Origin: Deltaproteobacteria bacterium
Lineage (GTDB): Bacteria > Desulfobacterota > GWC2-55-46
Assembly: GCA_021825035.1 (NCBI GenBank)
Contig: JAKAIQ010000091.1
Coordinates: forward strand, 1-7,991
Reading direction: 5' to 3'
DNA length: 7,991 bases
Made by a program: the position numbers and the translations under genes. The number at the start of each line of letters is the position of its first letter. Position 1 is the first letter of the stretch. This document shows, one piece after another, positions 1 through 7,373 of the stretch. The notes under the pieces were generated by a model. It saw only the letters and a list, made by a program, of their open reading frames with translations. It had not been told where the DNA came from and made no database searches.

Positions 1-258
1 TCCGATTAAGAGGACGCGTCTTTCCCGACCGATTGTGACAAATTCCTTTTCGAGAATTTCGATGTCCTGCTTAAGATTATTAACGCAGCGACGGGCATGG
101 CGCCGGGTTGTGCGGATATCCTTGTGGCGACTTTAGTTGCATATGCGGCGGCGGCATCGGTTTTTCTAAAAGAAAACAAACGGAGAGGCTAAACAAACGA
201 AGAAACTCCCGGAATATGTTGTGATACAACCGCGACGCGCGCCTTCCACCTTTTGCCT
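1..258. other. Upstream region without a supported gene
   Basis: I find no convincing gene here. On the plus strand the frame from 10 to 192 is open and ends at TAA 190-192, but an in-frame TAA lies at 7-9. The only ATG in that frame, at 97, would give just 31 residues, and no good ribosome binding site precedes it. The tail reads as a small hydrophobic stretch followed by a basic end (KENKRRG), so it could be the decayed 3' end of an older gene. On the minus strand the frame from 132 to 1 is open and looks mildly protein-like (residues such as IEILEKEF), but it has no ATG, GTG or TTG. Local base composition is more AT-rich than in the genes that follow. It is best read as intergenic or remnant DNA upstream of the efflux promoter. 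Confidence 0.5.
218..230. promoter_or_regulatory. Short perfect dyad upstream of the efflux promoter
   Basis: GTTGT-GAT-ACAAC is a perfect inverted repeat with 5-bp arms and a 3-bp spacer. It ends 28 bp before the proposed -35 box. Its position would suit an activator or repressor half-site pair, but a 5-bp dyad can arise by chance and I do not recognise it as a known operator. Confidence 0.2.
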
Positions 259-287
259 TTTACCATTTTCGGGATTAGAGATATAAT
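259..287 (+). promoter_or_regulatory. Sigma70-type promoter for the efflux operon
   Basis: A consensus -10 box TATAAT lies at 282-287. A -35-like TTTACC (4 of 6 matches to TTGACA) lies at 259-264, separated by exactly 17 bp. Transcription would start near 294, about 27 nt before the first ATG at 321, leaving room for the AGAGGA ribosome binding site at 305-310. The perfect -10 suggests that housekeeping sigma drives the operon. A nearby TTGCCT at 254 is a worse -35 because its spacer would be 22 bp. No typical MerR-type long spacer (19-20 bp) is needed to explain the promoter. Confidence 0.6.
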
Positions 288-320
288 CAAACCGTTGAAA
301 TCTCAGAGGACAGGTGTCGA

Positions 321-1727
321 ATGAGGATTTCCGGCTCGTATAGAAGATTGCATCCGACTCTCGCCCTTCTCGTCCTTTTCGCCGGATGCGCTCACTTTAC
401 GCCGAAGCCTGTGGAGCTGGATAAGTCGGCATCGGCCTTCGAGGCGCGGACTCTGGCCGCGCCGGAAGTAAAAAGCTTCATCGAAAAAAACACCCGTAAA
501 GAGATAAGACCCTGGCCGCCCGAAACGTGGGACTTCGATGAGCTTTTGCTTGCCGCGGTCTACTACAGCCCCCGGATGGACGTCGCCCGCGCCAGATGGG
601 CGGTGCGCGAGGCAGGGGTGAAGACAGCGGAGGAAAGGCCCAACCCGTCGGTGGATTTGCTTCCCCAGTACGACGCCAATTCGCCGGCCGGTCTTGTGCC
701 CTGGACCGTAGGCATAAGCTTCGATATACCTATAGAGACAGCCCACAAGAGGGGCTACAGGATTGCCGCGGCTTCGCGTCTTTCCGAGGCCGCGCGGCTC
801 GATATCGCCGAGGCCGAATGGACGGTGAGGAGCGTGCTGCGGTCGAGGCTCCTCGACCTTTACGGGGCGGATATGGCCCTGGAGATACTCCGCGAGAAGT
901 CCGATATTCTCGGTGAGGCCGTGAAGGCTCTTGAAGAAAGGGCCGCCTCCGGCGAGATTTCGTCGATCGATGTGACGGCGGCGCGAGTGGCTCTTGAAGA
1001 CACGAAAACGCTATATTTAAAGGCGAAGGCGAACTCCGAGCGCGCGCGGACGAGGCTTGCGGCTTCGATCGGCATTCCTTCAAGCGCCCTTGACGGGGCC
1101 GCCATAACGTACCCTTTTAAGGAATCCATCGCGGAGCCTCCGGCCGCCGTGCTTCAGAGAAAGTCCCTTACAGGGCGGGCGGACATGCTCGCGTCGCTTG
1201 AAAGATACAGGGCCGCCGAGGCCGCCCTCCAGCTTGAGATAGCGAAGCAGTACCCGGACATACACCTTGGCCCCGGCTATACCTATGACCAGGAGATAAA
1301 CAGATGGGGCATAGGGTTTACCGTCGAGCTTCCCGTGCTTAACCATAACGAGGGGCCGATAGCCGAGGCCGAGGCGAGAAGGTCAGAGGCCGGGGCCGAC
1401 ATCAAGGCCTTGCAGGCGCGCATAATAGGCGAGCTTGACACCGCGCAAGCCGGATACAAAGCGGCGATAGCAAGGCTCAAGGCCGCGGACAGGCTCCTTG
1501 TTGAGGGGAAAAAACGGCTTGGCGGGGCGCAAAGCCGCTTGGAAGCAGGCGAGGCCGACAGGCTCGCCTACCTCGGGGAGATGATCGAGTTCGAGACCCT
1601 GAAAGAGTCGAGGCTCGAAAGCTTCCTCGATGTCCAGAGGTTCACAGGCCTCATGGAGGACGCTATTCAAAGGCCCGCGAGCGAATGGTCGAATAAAGAT
1701 GTCCGAAAGCCGCTCGTATCGGAGTAG
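321..1727 (+). CDS. TolC/OEP-family outer-membrane efflux lipoprotein
   Basis: This is the outer-membrane channel component of a tripartite efflux pump, expected to trimerise into a beta-barrel plus a periplasmic alpha-helical tunnel. The 468-residue length is normal for the family. The N-terminus has a basic stretch, a hydrophobic core (about 13-22) and a lipobox-like LFAGC, so Cys23 is probably lipidated. Two internally repeated OEP halves are visible. In each, long Ala/Glu/Arg-rich helices flank a strand pair: NPSVDLLPQY (108-117) with GISFDIPI (131-138), and YPDIHLGPGY (311-320) with GIGFTVELPVLNHNEG (330-345). The second half contains the typical GRADMLASL (285-293). The start ATG follows AGAGGA by 10 nt and sits just behind the promoter. 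It is the first gene of the operon. It could be called CusC/CzcC-like, but sequence alone does not fix the substrate. Confidence 0.92.
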   Translation: MRISGSYRRLHPTLALLVLFAGCAHFTPKPVELDKSASAFEARTLAAPEVKSFIEKNTRKEIRPWPPETWDFDELLLAAVYYSPRMDVARARWAVREAGVKTAEERPNPSVDLLPQYDANSPAGLVPWTVGISFDIPIETAHKRGYRIAAASRLSEAARLDIAEAEWTVRSVLRSRLLDLYGADMALEILREKSDILGEAVKALEERAASGEISSIDVTAARVALEDTKTLYLKAKANSERARTRLAASIGIPSSALDGAAITYPFKESIAEPPAAVLQRKSLTGRADMLASLERYRAAEAALQLEIAKQYPDIHLGPGYTYDQEINRWGIGFTVELPVLNHNEGPIAEAEARRSEAGADIKALQARIIGELDTAQAGYKAAIARLKAADRLLVEGKKRLGGAQSRLEAGEADRLAYLGEMIEFETLKESRLESFLDVQRFTGLMEDAIQRPASEWSNKDVRKPLVSE

Positions 1728-1731
1728 CGGG

Positions 1732-1842
1732 ATGAGGCGTATGACCGCGCTTTTATCGGTCATGGGAGCATGGCCGGGCGCCGAGGCCGGGATAGACTAT
1801 TTCTCGACCGCCTTCAAGGCCATTTCAGGAGTGAAGAAATGA
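1732..1842 (+). CDS. Possible 36-residue coupled small ORF
   Basis: This short ORF fills the gap between the channel and adaptor genes. Its ATG lies 4 bp after the channel stop codon and 7 nt after GGAG (1721-1724). Its TGA overlaps the adaptor ATG as ATGA at 1839-1842. The product begins MRRMTALLSVMGAWPGAEA and ends with FKAISGVKK. The start looks like a weak signal peptide with an AEA cleavage site, which would leave a peptide of about 17 residues. I recognise no family. It may encode a real small envelope peptide, act only as a leader that brings ribosomes to the adaptor start, or be a chance ORF. The adaptor has its own AGGAG, so coupling is not strictly required. The same reading frame is open further upstream inside the channel gene, but ATG 1732 is the start with the best context. 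Confidence 0.35.
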   Translation: MRRMTALLSVMGAWPGAEAGIDYFSTAFKAISGVKK

Positions 1843-2894
1843 AATCCATACAGAAAAGATTATTGGCGGCGTTTGTATTTGTTGTCGCAATTTTTATCGT
1901 TTTTTCCGCTCTAAGCGGAGGAAAAAAGAAAGACGGCAAAGAAAAAGAAACAAAAACATCCCAGACAAAACCCGAACCATCGGGCTATACGGTGACCGTA
2001 AGCGAAGAGGAGCAAAGGACTGACGGCATAATGACGATGGCGCTCAAGACGGGCCTTTATCAAAAAACAGTGGCAGCCTATGGAGAGATCCTTGCCCCCG
2101 AAGGGCTCAGCGAATTATTGAAAAATTATGTTGCGGCGGCATCCGGACTTGAAAGGTCGAAGGCTCAGCTGAAGGCATCCGGGCTGGAATATGCCCGGCT
2201 GAAACTGCTGAACGCAAGCGACAAAAATGTTTCCGACAAGGAGCTTCAGGCCGCAGCCGCACGGCTTGCGGCGGCCCAGGCGGAAGAAAAGACCGCGTCA
2301 GCGACTCTGATATCGGCAAAAAACACGATACGTCTTAAATGGGGGCCGATCATCTCCAGATGGGTTTTCGTCAACAAGCCTGCGCTAAGGCGGGTCATTG
2401 AAACAAAAGACGTGCTCGTGCAGATAAGTCTGCCGCCGTCGTTAAGCCTCAAGGGGATTCCTGAACGCATCAGGATAGCCTCTCCGGCGGGCGCTTCGGT
2501 TTCCGCAAGGTTCGTTTCACGCGCAACCAGCACGAACCCGGCATTTCAGGGCCTCGGTTTCATTTACATTGCGCCGGCCCATAACGGCAGCCTCGTGCCG
2601 GGGATGAATGTCGCCGCGCAAATGCCGTCGGGAGTAATGCAAACGGGATTTTTTATTCCCGGATCCGCCGTTGTGTGGCTGCAGGATAAGGCATGGGTCT
2701 ATGTCAAAAAGAGCGAGACGGGTTTTTCCAGGGTTGAGGCGCCAACCTCAACTTCCGTTGATAACGGATATTTCGTCTCCGGAATTTTTGCCCCGGGAGA
2801 CCTGATCGTGCTCAAGGGAGCTCAAGCCCTGCTATCTGAAGAGAGCACGCTGAAAACAACCGGGGGAGGCGGAGATGAAGGGGATCGAGATTGA
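1839..2894 (+). CDS. RND efflux periplasmic adaptor (MFP, CusB/HlyD-like)
   Basis: This is the membrane-fusion protein linking the RND pump to the outer-membrane channel. The chosen ATG has AGGAG at 1827-1831 (7-nt spacing) and gives 351 residues. A more upstream in-frame ATG at 1770 would put a charged, non-signal-like stretch before the membrane helix. Features in order: an N-terminal membrane anchor (about 8-27), a lysine-rich linker (about 29-47), the GIMTMALKTG region (63-72) leading into the core, a short Ala-rich helical hairpin (about 88-166), a beta-barrel ending in SLVPGMNVAAQMP (251-263), and a membrane-proximal domain with IPGSAVVW (273-280) and GDLIVLKGAQAL (320-331). The usual split lipoyl half-motifs around the hairpin are not recognisable, so this belongs to a compact adaptor type. 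Its stop overlaps the pump's TTG start. The first 120 bp are clearly more AT-rich than the preceding gene. Confidence 0.88.
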   Translation: MKSIQKRLLAAFVFVVAIFIVFSALSGGKKKDGKEKETKTSQTKPEPSGYTVTVSEEEQRTDGIMTMALKTGLYQKTVAAYGEILAPEGLSELLKNYVAAASGLERSKAQLKASGLEYARLKLLNASDKNVSDKELQAAAARLAAAQAEEKTASATLISAKNTIRLKWGPIISRWVFVNKPALRRVIETKDVLVQISLPPSLSLKGIPERIRIASPAGASVSARFVSRATSTNPAFQGLGFIYIAPAHNGSLVPGMNVAAQMPSGVMQTGFFIPGSAVVWLQDKAWVYVKKSETGFSRVEAPTSTSVDNGYFVSGIFAPGDLIVLKGAQALLSEESTLKTTGGGGDEGDRD

Positions 2895-5800
2895 GTTTTT
2901 CGGCTGAAACGGAACGACACGGAATTCTTGGAGCGATAGTCCGGTTTGCCCTGCGCAGGAGCGGCATAATCATCGCGCTTGCGTTGCTTTTTCTTGCTTA
3001 TAGCGCCTATTCGCTCACAAAGGCCAGATACGATGTATTCCCGGAGTTTGCGCCGCCTCAGGTCACTATTCATACCGAGGCCCCGGGGTTTTCACCCGAT
3101 CAGTCTGAACAGCTCATTACCCGCCCCATCGAAACCGCCGTGAGCGGAGTCGGCGGCATTTCATCCATGATGTCCAAATCCATACAGGGGTTGTCCGTAA
3201 TCACCATAAAGTTCAAGACCGGCACAGACGTTTATCTTGCAAGACAGAAGATAGCGGAGCGGCTCTCTACTCTTACAGGCGAGCTCCCTGCCGGAATAAC
3301 GCCGGAGATGACCCCTCTTACGTCCTCAACCGGCACCGTCATGGTAATCGGGCTGACTTCCGCCGAACTAACGCCCATGCAACTGAGGACGATCGCGGAC
3401 TGGACCGTAAGGCCCCGGCTCCTTGCCGTCTCCGGCGTTTCGAAAGTGGCCATATTCGGAAGCCAGGACAAGCAATTGCAGATACAACTACAGCCGGAAA
3501 ACCTGATAAGATACGGCCTATCCATTGAGGACATCATAAAGGCCGCCCAAAAAGCGACAGGCATCGCGGGAGCGGGTTTCATCGATGGGGCCAACCAGCG
3601 GATAACCATCCGAAGCCAGGGGCAGTCGCTTACCACGCAAGAGATCGCGGATACGGTACTGGAGCATAAGGACGGAGCCAACGTGACGATAGGAGACGTT
3701 GCGTATGTGACCGAGGCCCCTGCACCCCAGATAGGCGGCGCTCTGATTAACGCCAGCCCCGGCATTCTGCTGATAGTGTCGGCCCAATACGGAGCAAATA
3801 CGCTCCAGGTGACGGATGGCCTGGACAGGGCCATAGCGGAACTTACCCCGGCGCTTAAAGCGCAGGGCATAACGATGTACCCCGGCCTCTTCCGCGCCGC
3901 CGCTTTCATTGACACCGCTATTCACAATGTAAACTCCGCCCTCGTTATCGGAGCTCTCCTGGTTATAGTCGTGCTTTTTCTATATCTCTTTAATTTCAGA
4001 ACCGCCGCCATATCCTGCACGGCGATACCGCTTTCGCTTCTCGGTTCTGTTGTAATACTCGAGCGCTTTGGCATTAGCTTAAACACGATGACTATCGGCG
4101 GCCTTGCCATCGCCATAGGCGAGGTAGTGGACGATGCCGTGATTGACGTGGAAAACATATTCAGGCGTTTGAGGGAAAACCAGCTTCTTGAAAAACCGCG
4201 GCCGGCGCCAGGGGTAGTCTATGAGGCCTCCGTGGAAGTAAGGAGCGCGGTGGTCTATGCCACCTTTGCGGTAGTGTTGGTCTTCATACCTGTGCTTACC
4301 ATGAGCGGGGTTTCGGGCAGGTTTTTTGCCCCCCTCGGGCTTGCTTATATATTTTCCATCCTCTGTTCCCTTATGGTGGCTCTAACGGTCACGCCTGCCC
4401 TTTCGCTTATCATGCTGGGCGTCAGAAAACTCAAGGGGGAAGACCCGCCCGTTGTGCGCTGGACGAAGGAGCGCTATGTCAAAGTCATCCGCGCCGTGGA
4501 GAGACGCCCGAAAATGGTCATGACAGCGGCCGCCGCGCTTATTGCCGCCACGCTTATCATTATCCCGTTTTTAAAAGGGAAGTTTTTGCCGGAACTTATA
4601 GAGGGCAATTTGATAATACACGTATCCACCTCCCCCGGTACGTCGCTTAAAGAGACCCTGCGGACCGGAAAACTCCTGGAAGGTAACCTCATCAAGCTGC
4701 CCTACGTGATTTCGGTTGCCCAGCGCGCCGGAAGGGCCGAACAGGGCGAGGAAGCAAGGGGGACAAACGCAAGCGAATTCGACCTTGCGCTTAAACCGAT
4801 GGGTAAAGAGAAATTCGATATCGTAAAAAAAGAGATCAGCGGCATCGTCAAAAAATTCCCCGGTTGGACCATCTCCATAGACACTTTCCTTACAGAGAGA
4901 ATAGGTGAGACCATATCGGGCTACAGGGCCCCGGTTGTGATAAACATTTTTGGCGATGATCTGTCAGTTCTCGATCAAAAAGCGGCGCAGGCGATGCAAA
5001 TATTAAGCGGCATCCGCGGGGCCGCCGGCTTGAGACTGCAAGCCCCGCCGACAGCTCCGGAGCTTCTGGTATCACTCAATAAGCAGAATCTGGCGCGCTG
5101 GGGTTTCAAACCGGTGCAGGCGCTTGACGCCATGCACACGGCTTTCGCCGGGAAAACCGTGGGGCAGGTATTCGATGGAAACAGGGTCTTCAATGTTTCC
5201 GTTATCCTGGACCCGAAAAACAGGGGAAGCATCGCCGATCCTGGAAACCTGCCCCTGAGAAATCCGGAGGGTACGTATGTAAGCCTTTCTCAGCTGGCCA
5301 ACCTGAGAGAGATGCCTTCCCGGTTCATAATATTGCACGACGGGGCAAGGCGCGTTCAGACTATAACCTGCCGTGTACAGGGCAGGAGTTTAAGCTCTTT
5401 TGTCGCCGAAGCCCAAAAAGATCTCTCTACCCGCCTGCAGCTTCCGCCTGGAGCCTATATTGATATCGCGGGCGCGGCTCAGGAGCAGGCGCGCACCAAA
5501 AGAGACCTGTTCGTTCACTCCGCTCTGGCCGCGATCGGGATAATCCTGCTTCTTTCCATTGTTACGGTGAGCTACAAAAACCTTTTGCTTATACTGCTTA
5601 ACCTGCCTTTTGCCCTCGCCGGCGGCGTTTTCGTGGCCCTTGCCACGGGGGGATTCCTTTCGATAGGGTCTCTCGTCGGCTTCGTGACCCTTTTCGGAAT
5701 AACGCTTCGGAATGCCGTTATGCTCATATCTCACTATGAGCGCCTCGTGAATGTGGAAGGGATGGAATGGGGACTTGAAACGGCGGTGCGAGGCGCGTCG

Positions 5801-6019
5801 GAGCGGCTTGCCCCTATCCTTATGACGGCATCCGTCACCGCCCTTGGATTACTGCCCCTTGCGATCGGCAGCGGCGCGCCGGGGCGTGAAATAGAGGGTC
5901 CAATGGCCCAGATAATACTCGGCGGCCTCATGACCTCGACCCTCCTCAATCTCCTCATAATGCCGACGCTCGCGCTCCGCTTCGGAAGCTTCGTGAAGAA
6001 GGCCGAAGATACCGTCTGA
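2891..6019 (+). CDS. HME-type RND efflux permease (CusA/CzcA family)
   Basis: This is the inner-membrane proton-driven pump of the tripartite system. At 1042 residues it has the usual RND length and architecture: TM1 (about 24-43), a large periplasmic loop (about 44-345), TM2-TM6 (about 347-510), TM7 (about 542-561), a second periplasmic loop (about 562-872) and TM8-TM12 (about 874-1027). Early hallmarks are YDVFPEFAPPQVTI (47-60) and the APGFSPDQSE segment (64-73). TM4 carries GGLAIAIGEVVDDAVIDVEN (403-422), with E411, D414, D415, D419 and E421 as candidate proton-relay acids, as expected for heavy-metal RND pumps. TM10 has GFVTLFGITLRNAVMLISHYE (930-950). The start is TTG, supported by AAGGGGA at 2878-2884 and a 4-bp overlap with the adaptor stop; no in-frame ATG occurs before residue 93. 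By a recalled alignment, the three Cu/Ag-binding Met of E. coli CusA fall on H577, A627 and E673. The substrate is therefore left open. Confidence 0.93.
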   Translation: MSFSAETERHGILGAIVRFALRRSGIIIALALLFLAYSAYSLTKARYDVFPEFAPPQVTIHTEAPGFSPDQSEQLITRPIETAVSGVGGISSMMSKSIQGLSVITIKFKTGTDVYLARQKIAERLSTLTGELPAGITPEMTPLTSSTGTVMVIGLTSAELTPMQLRTIADWTVRPRLLAVSGVSKVAIFGSQDKQLQIQLQPENLIRYGLSIEDIIKAAQKATGIAGAGFIDGANQRITIRSQGQSLTTQEIADTVLEHKDGANVTIGDVAYVTEAPAPQIGGALINASPGILLIVSAQYGANTLQVTDGLDRAIAELTPALKAQGITMYPGLFRAAAFIDTAIHNVNSALVIGALLVIVVLFLYLFNFRTAAISCTAIPLSLLGSVVILERFGISLNTMTIGGLAIAIGEVVDDAVIDVENIFRRLRENQLLEKPRPAPGVVYEASVEVRSAVVYATFAVVLVFIPVLTMSGVSGRFFAPLGLAYIFSILCSLMVALTVTPALSLIMLGVRKLKGEDPPVVRWTKERYVKVIRAVERRPKMVMTAAAALIAATLIIIPFLKGKFLPELIEGNLIIHVSTSPGTSLKETLRTGKLLEGNLIKLPYVISVAQRAGRAEQGEEARGTNASEFDLALKPMGKEKFDIVKKEISGIVKKFPGWTISIDTFLTERIGETISGYRAPVVINIFGDDLSVLDQKAAQAMQILSGIRGAAGLRLQAPPTAPELLVSLNKQNLARWGFKPVQALDAMHTAFAGKTVGQVFDGNRVFNVSVILDPKNRGSIADPGNLPLRNPEGTYVSLSQLANLREMPSRFIILHDGARRVQTITCRVQGRSLSSFVAEAQKDLSTRLQLPPGAYIDIAGAAQEQARTKRDLFVHSALAAIGIILLLSIVTVSYKNLLLILLNLPFALAGGVFVALATGGFLSIGSLVGFVTLFGITLRNAVMLISHYERLVNVEGMEWGLETAVRGASERLAPILMTASVTALGLLPLAIGSGAPGREIEGPMAQIILGGLMTSTLLNLLIMPTLALRFGSFVKKAEDTV

Positions 6020-6033
6020 AAGTTCGTCCGTTT

Positions 6034-6057
6034 CCGCGCCGTAAGACGGGGCGGTTT
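6034..6057. terminator. Imperfect GC-rich hairpin at the convergent junction
   Basis: CCGCGCCGT (6034-6042) and ACGGGGCGG (6046-6054) can pair over 9 positions with one G-G mismatch and an AAG loop, followed by TTT at 6055-6057. It lies 15 bp after the pump's stop codon, where a terminator for the efflux operon is expected. The T-run is short and broken (TTTCGT), and on the minus strand no T-run follows. It is a weak intrinsic terminator at best, possibly an mRNA 3'-end stabilising stem. Confidence 0.4.
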
Positions 6058-6138
6058 CGTAAAGCGGTCTTGATTCGAATGTCGCAGCGATGTGATTTTC
6101 CCGCCCAGGCGCCTCTTGCGGCCCGCGCGAAAGCGGCG

Positions 6139-7338
6139 TCAACGGGCCTGATCCTGATGCTTCTCGAATATCTCTTCGAGCACGGGAGCGGCCCGCTTGA
6201 ACGCGCCGAGAACATCGGGGTCGAAGTGCGAGGGCCTGTTCCTCTGATTGCCTTCGAGTAACATCCTGCAAGCCTCCTGGTGGCCCATGGGGATCTTGTA
6301 GGGCCTTCTGCTCCTCAGCGCGTCGTACTGGTCGGCGATGTTGACTATCCTGCCCTCGACGGGTATGTCCCCGCCCTTCAAACCCCTCGGATACCCCGAC
6401 CCGTCCCATTTTTCGTGATGGCAGAGGGATATGATCCCGGCCTTCTGCATCTTGGAATGCGTGGAACCTACGAGCATCCTCTCTCCGATGACCGTATGCA
6501 ACTTCATGAACTCGAACTCGATGTCCGTGAGAGCGCCGGGCTTGAGGAGTATGCTGTCGGGTATGCCTATCTTTCCTATGTCGTGCATCGGCGCGGCAAA
6601 CGTGATGTCGTCTACGAAATCCCCGGGCATCTTGAGTTCGGAAGCGAGCGTCCCCGCATACAACCCCATTCTCTTTATGTGGGCTCCTGTGTCGTCGTCC
6701 CTGTACTCCGAGATGACCGTCAGGCGGGTCACCAGCTCCTGGCTCATGTCCCTGACCATCTCAAGCGCGCCGGCAAGCTCATCGCTCCTGTTCGAGACCT
6801 CCTCTTCAAGGCGCGTCCTGTAATTCCTTTCCATCTTGACAAGCCTGTAATATTTAACGGCCTTTTGCACGGCATGTGCGAGATGGTCGGGCCTGTACGG
6901 CTTGATGATGAAATCAAAGGCCTTGCTTTTCAGGGCGGTTATGGCGGTATGGAGCTCGGCGTAGGCCGTCATGAGTATTACCGGGAGGTCTCCGTCGTGC
7001 TCATGAATCTTCTCGAGGAGGCTCAAGCCCGAAACATTCGGCATCCTGATATCGGTGAGGACGGCCTCGACTCCGCCGGCCCGGATCATGCCCATGGCCT
7101 CCCTTGAGTCGGCGCAAAGCATAACGATATAGCCTTTCTGCCTGAGCACCTCCCCGACGGCATCGAGCACGAAATCGTTGTCGTCAACGACAAGCACCAT
7201 CGCCTTTTGAGCGCCTTTTGAAGGCCCGACGTTTCTTTGAGCTTCGCGCCCTTCCAGCTTCCGGCCCCTGTCCGGGAGCCCTTCCGCGTTTTGCCGGGCC
7301 GTTTCTTCCTGAAGCCGTGAGAGGGATGGACTTTGCAT
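6139..7338 (-). CDS. Response regulator with HD-GYP c-di-GMP phosphodiesterase domain
   Basis: A phosphorelay-controlled cytosolic enzyme expected to hydrolyse cyclic di-GMP. The 399 residues divide into an unstructured polar N-terminal tail (1-46), a receiver domain (about 47-163), a helical linker (about 164-205) and an HD-GYP domain (about 206-395). The receiver has D52/D53 in the acidic pocket, phosphoacceptor D96 (TDIRMP), T124 and K146 (IIKPY). The HD-GYP domain keeps H220, H252-D253 in MHDIGKIGIPD, H281, H307-H308-E309, D312, the GYP at 315-317 and the IPVEGRIVNIADQYDAL segment (325-341). All expected metal-ligand motifs are therefore present. ATG 7338 is chosen because GGAGG lies 5 nt upstream; longer in-frame starts back to 7542 overlap the upstream gene, and ATG 7200 (residue 47) has a poor ribosome binding site. 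It lies 35 bp after the REC-PilZ gene, probably in the same operon. Confidence 0.93.
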   Translation of the reverse strand: MQSPSLSRLQEETARQNAEGLPDRGRKLEGREAQRNVGPSKGAQKAMVLVVDDNDFVLDAVGEVLRQKGYIVMLCADSREAMGMIRAGGVEAVLTDIRMPNVSGLSLLEKIHEHDGDLPVILMTAYAELHTAITALKSKAFDFIIKPYRPDHLAHAVQKAVKYYRLVKMERNYRTRLEEEVSNRSDELAGALEMVRDMSQELVTRLTVISEYRDDDTGAHIKRMGLYAGTLASELKMPGDFVDDITFAAPMHDIGKIGIPDSILLKPGALTDIEFEFMKLHTVIGERMLVGSTHSKMQKAGIISLCHHEKWDGSGYPRGLKGGDIPVEGRIVNIADQYDALRSRRPYKIPMGHQEACRMLLEGNQRNRPSHFDPDVLGAFKRAAPVLEEIFEKHQDQAR

Positions 7339-7373
7339 GCGCGCCTCCGTTGCCGAAATAAGATTTTTGCCGT

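Noticed and set aside
1..132. Divergent minus-strand gene leaving the left edge
   Set aside because: The frame is open and somewhat protein-like, but there is no ATG, GTG or TTG in its 44 codons and a TAA lies just upstream, so no start can be assigned.
1770..1838. Upstream in-frame start for the adaptor (ATG 1770)
   Set aside because: It adds 23 charged residues before the membrane anchor, and ATG 1839 has a well-spaced AGGAG.
3232..3915. Minus-strand ORF of 227 codons
   Set aside because: It is antisense to the first periplasmic loop of the RND pump. It is rich in Ser, Met and Ala with no domain, and has no ribosome binding site that I can support.
6280..7107. Plus-strand ORF of 275 codons
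   Set aside because: It lies wholly antisense to the REC-HD-GYP gene, whose domains and catalytic motifs are unmistakable. The plus-strand product shows no recognisable fold and is a GC-driven shadow.
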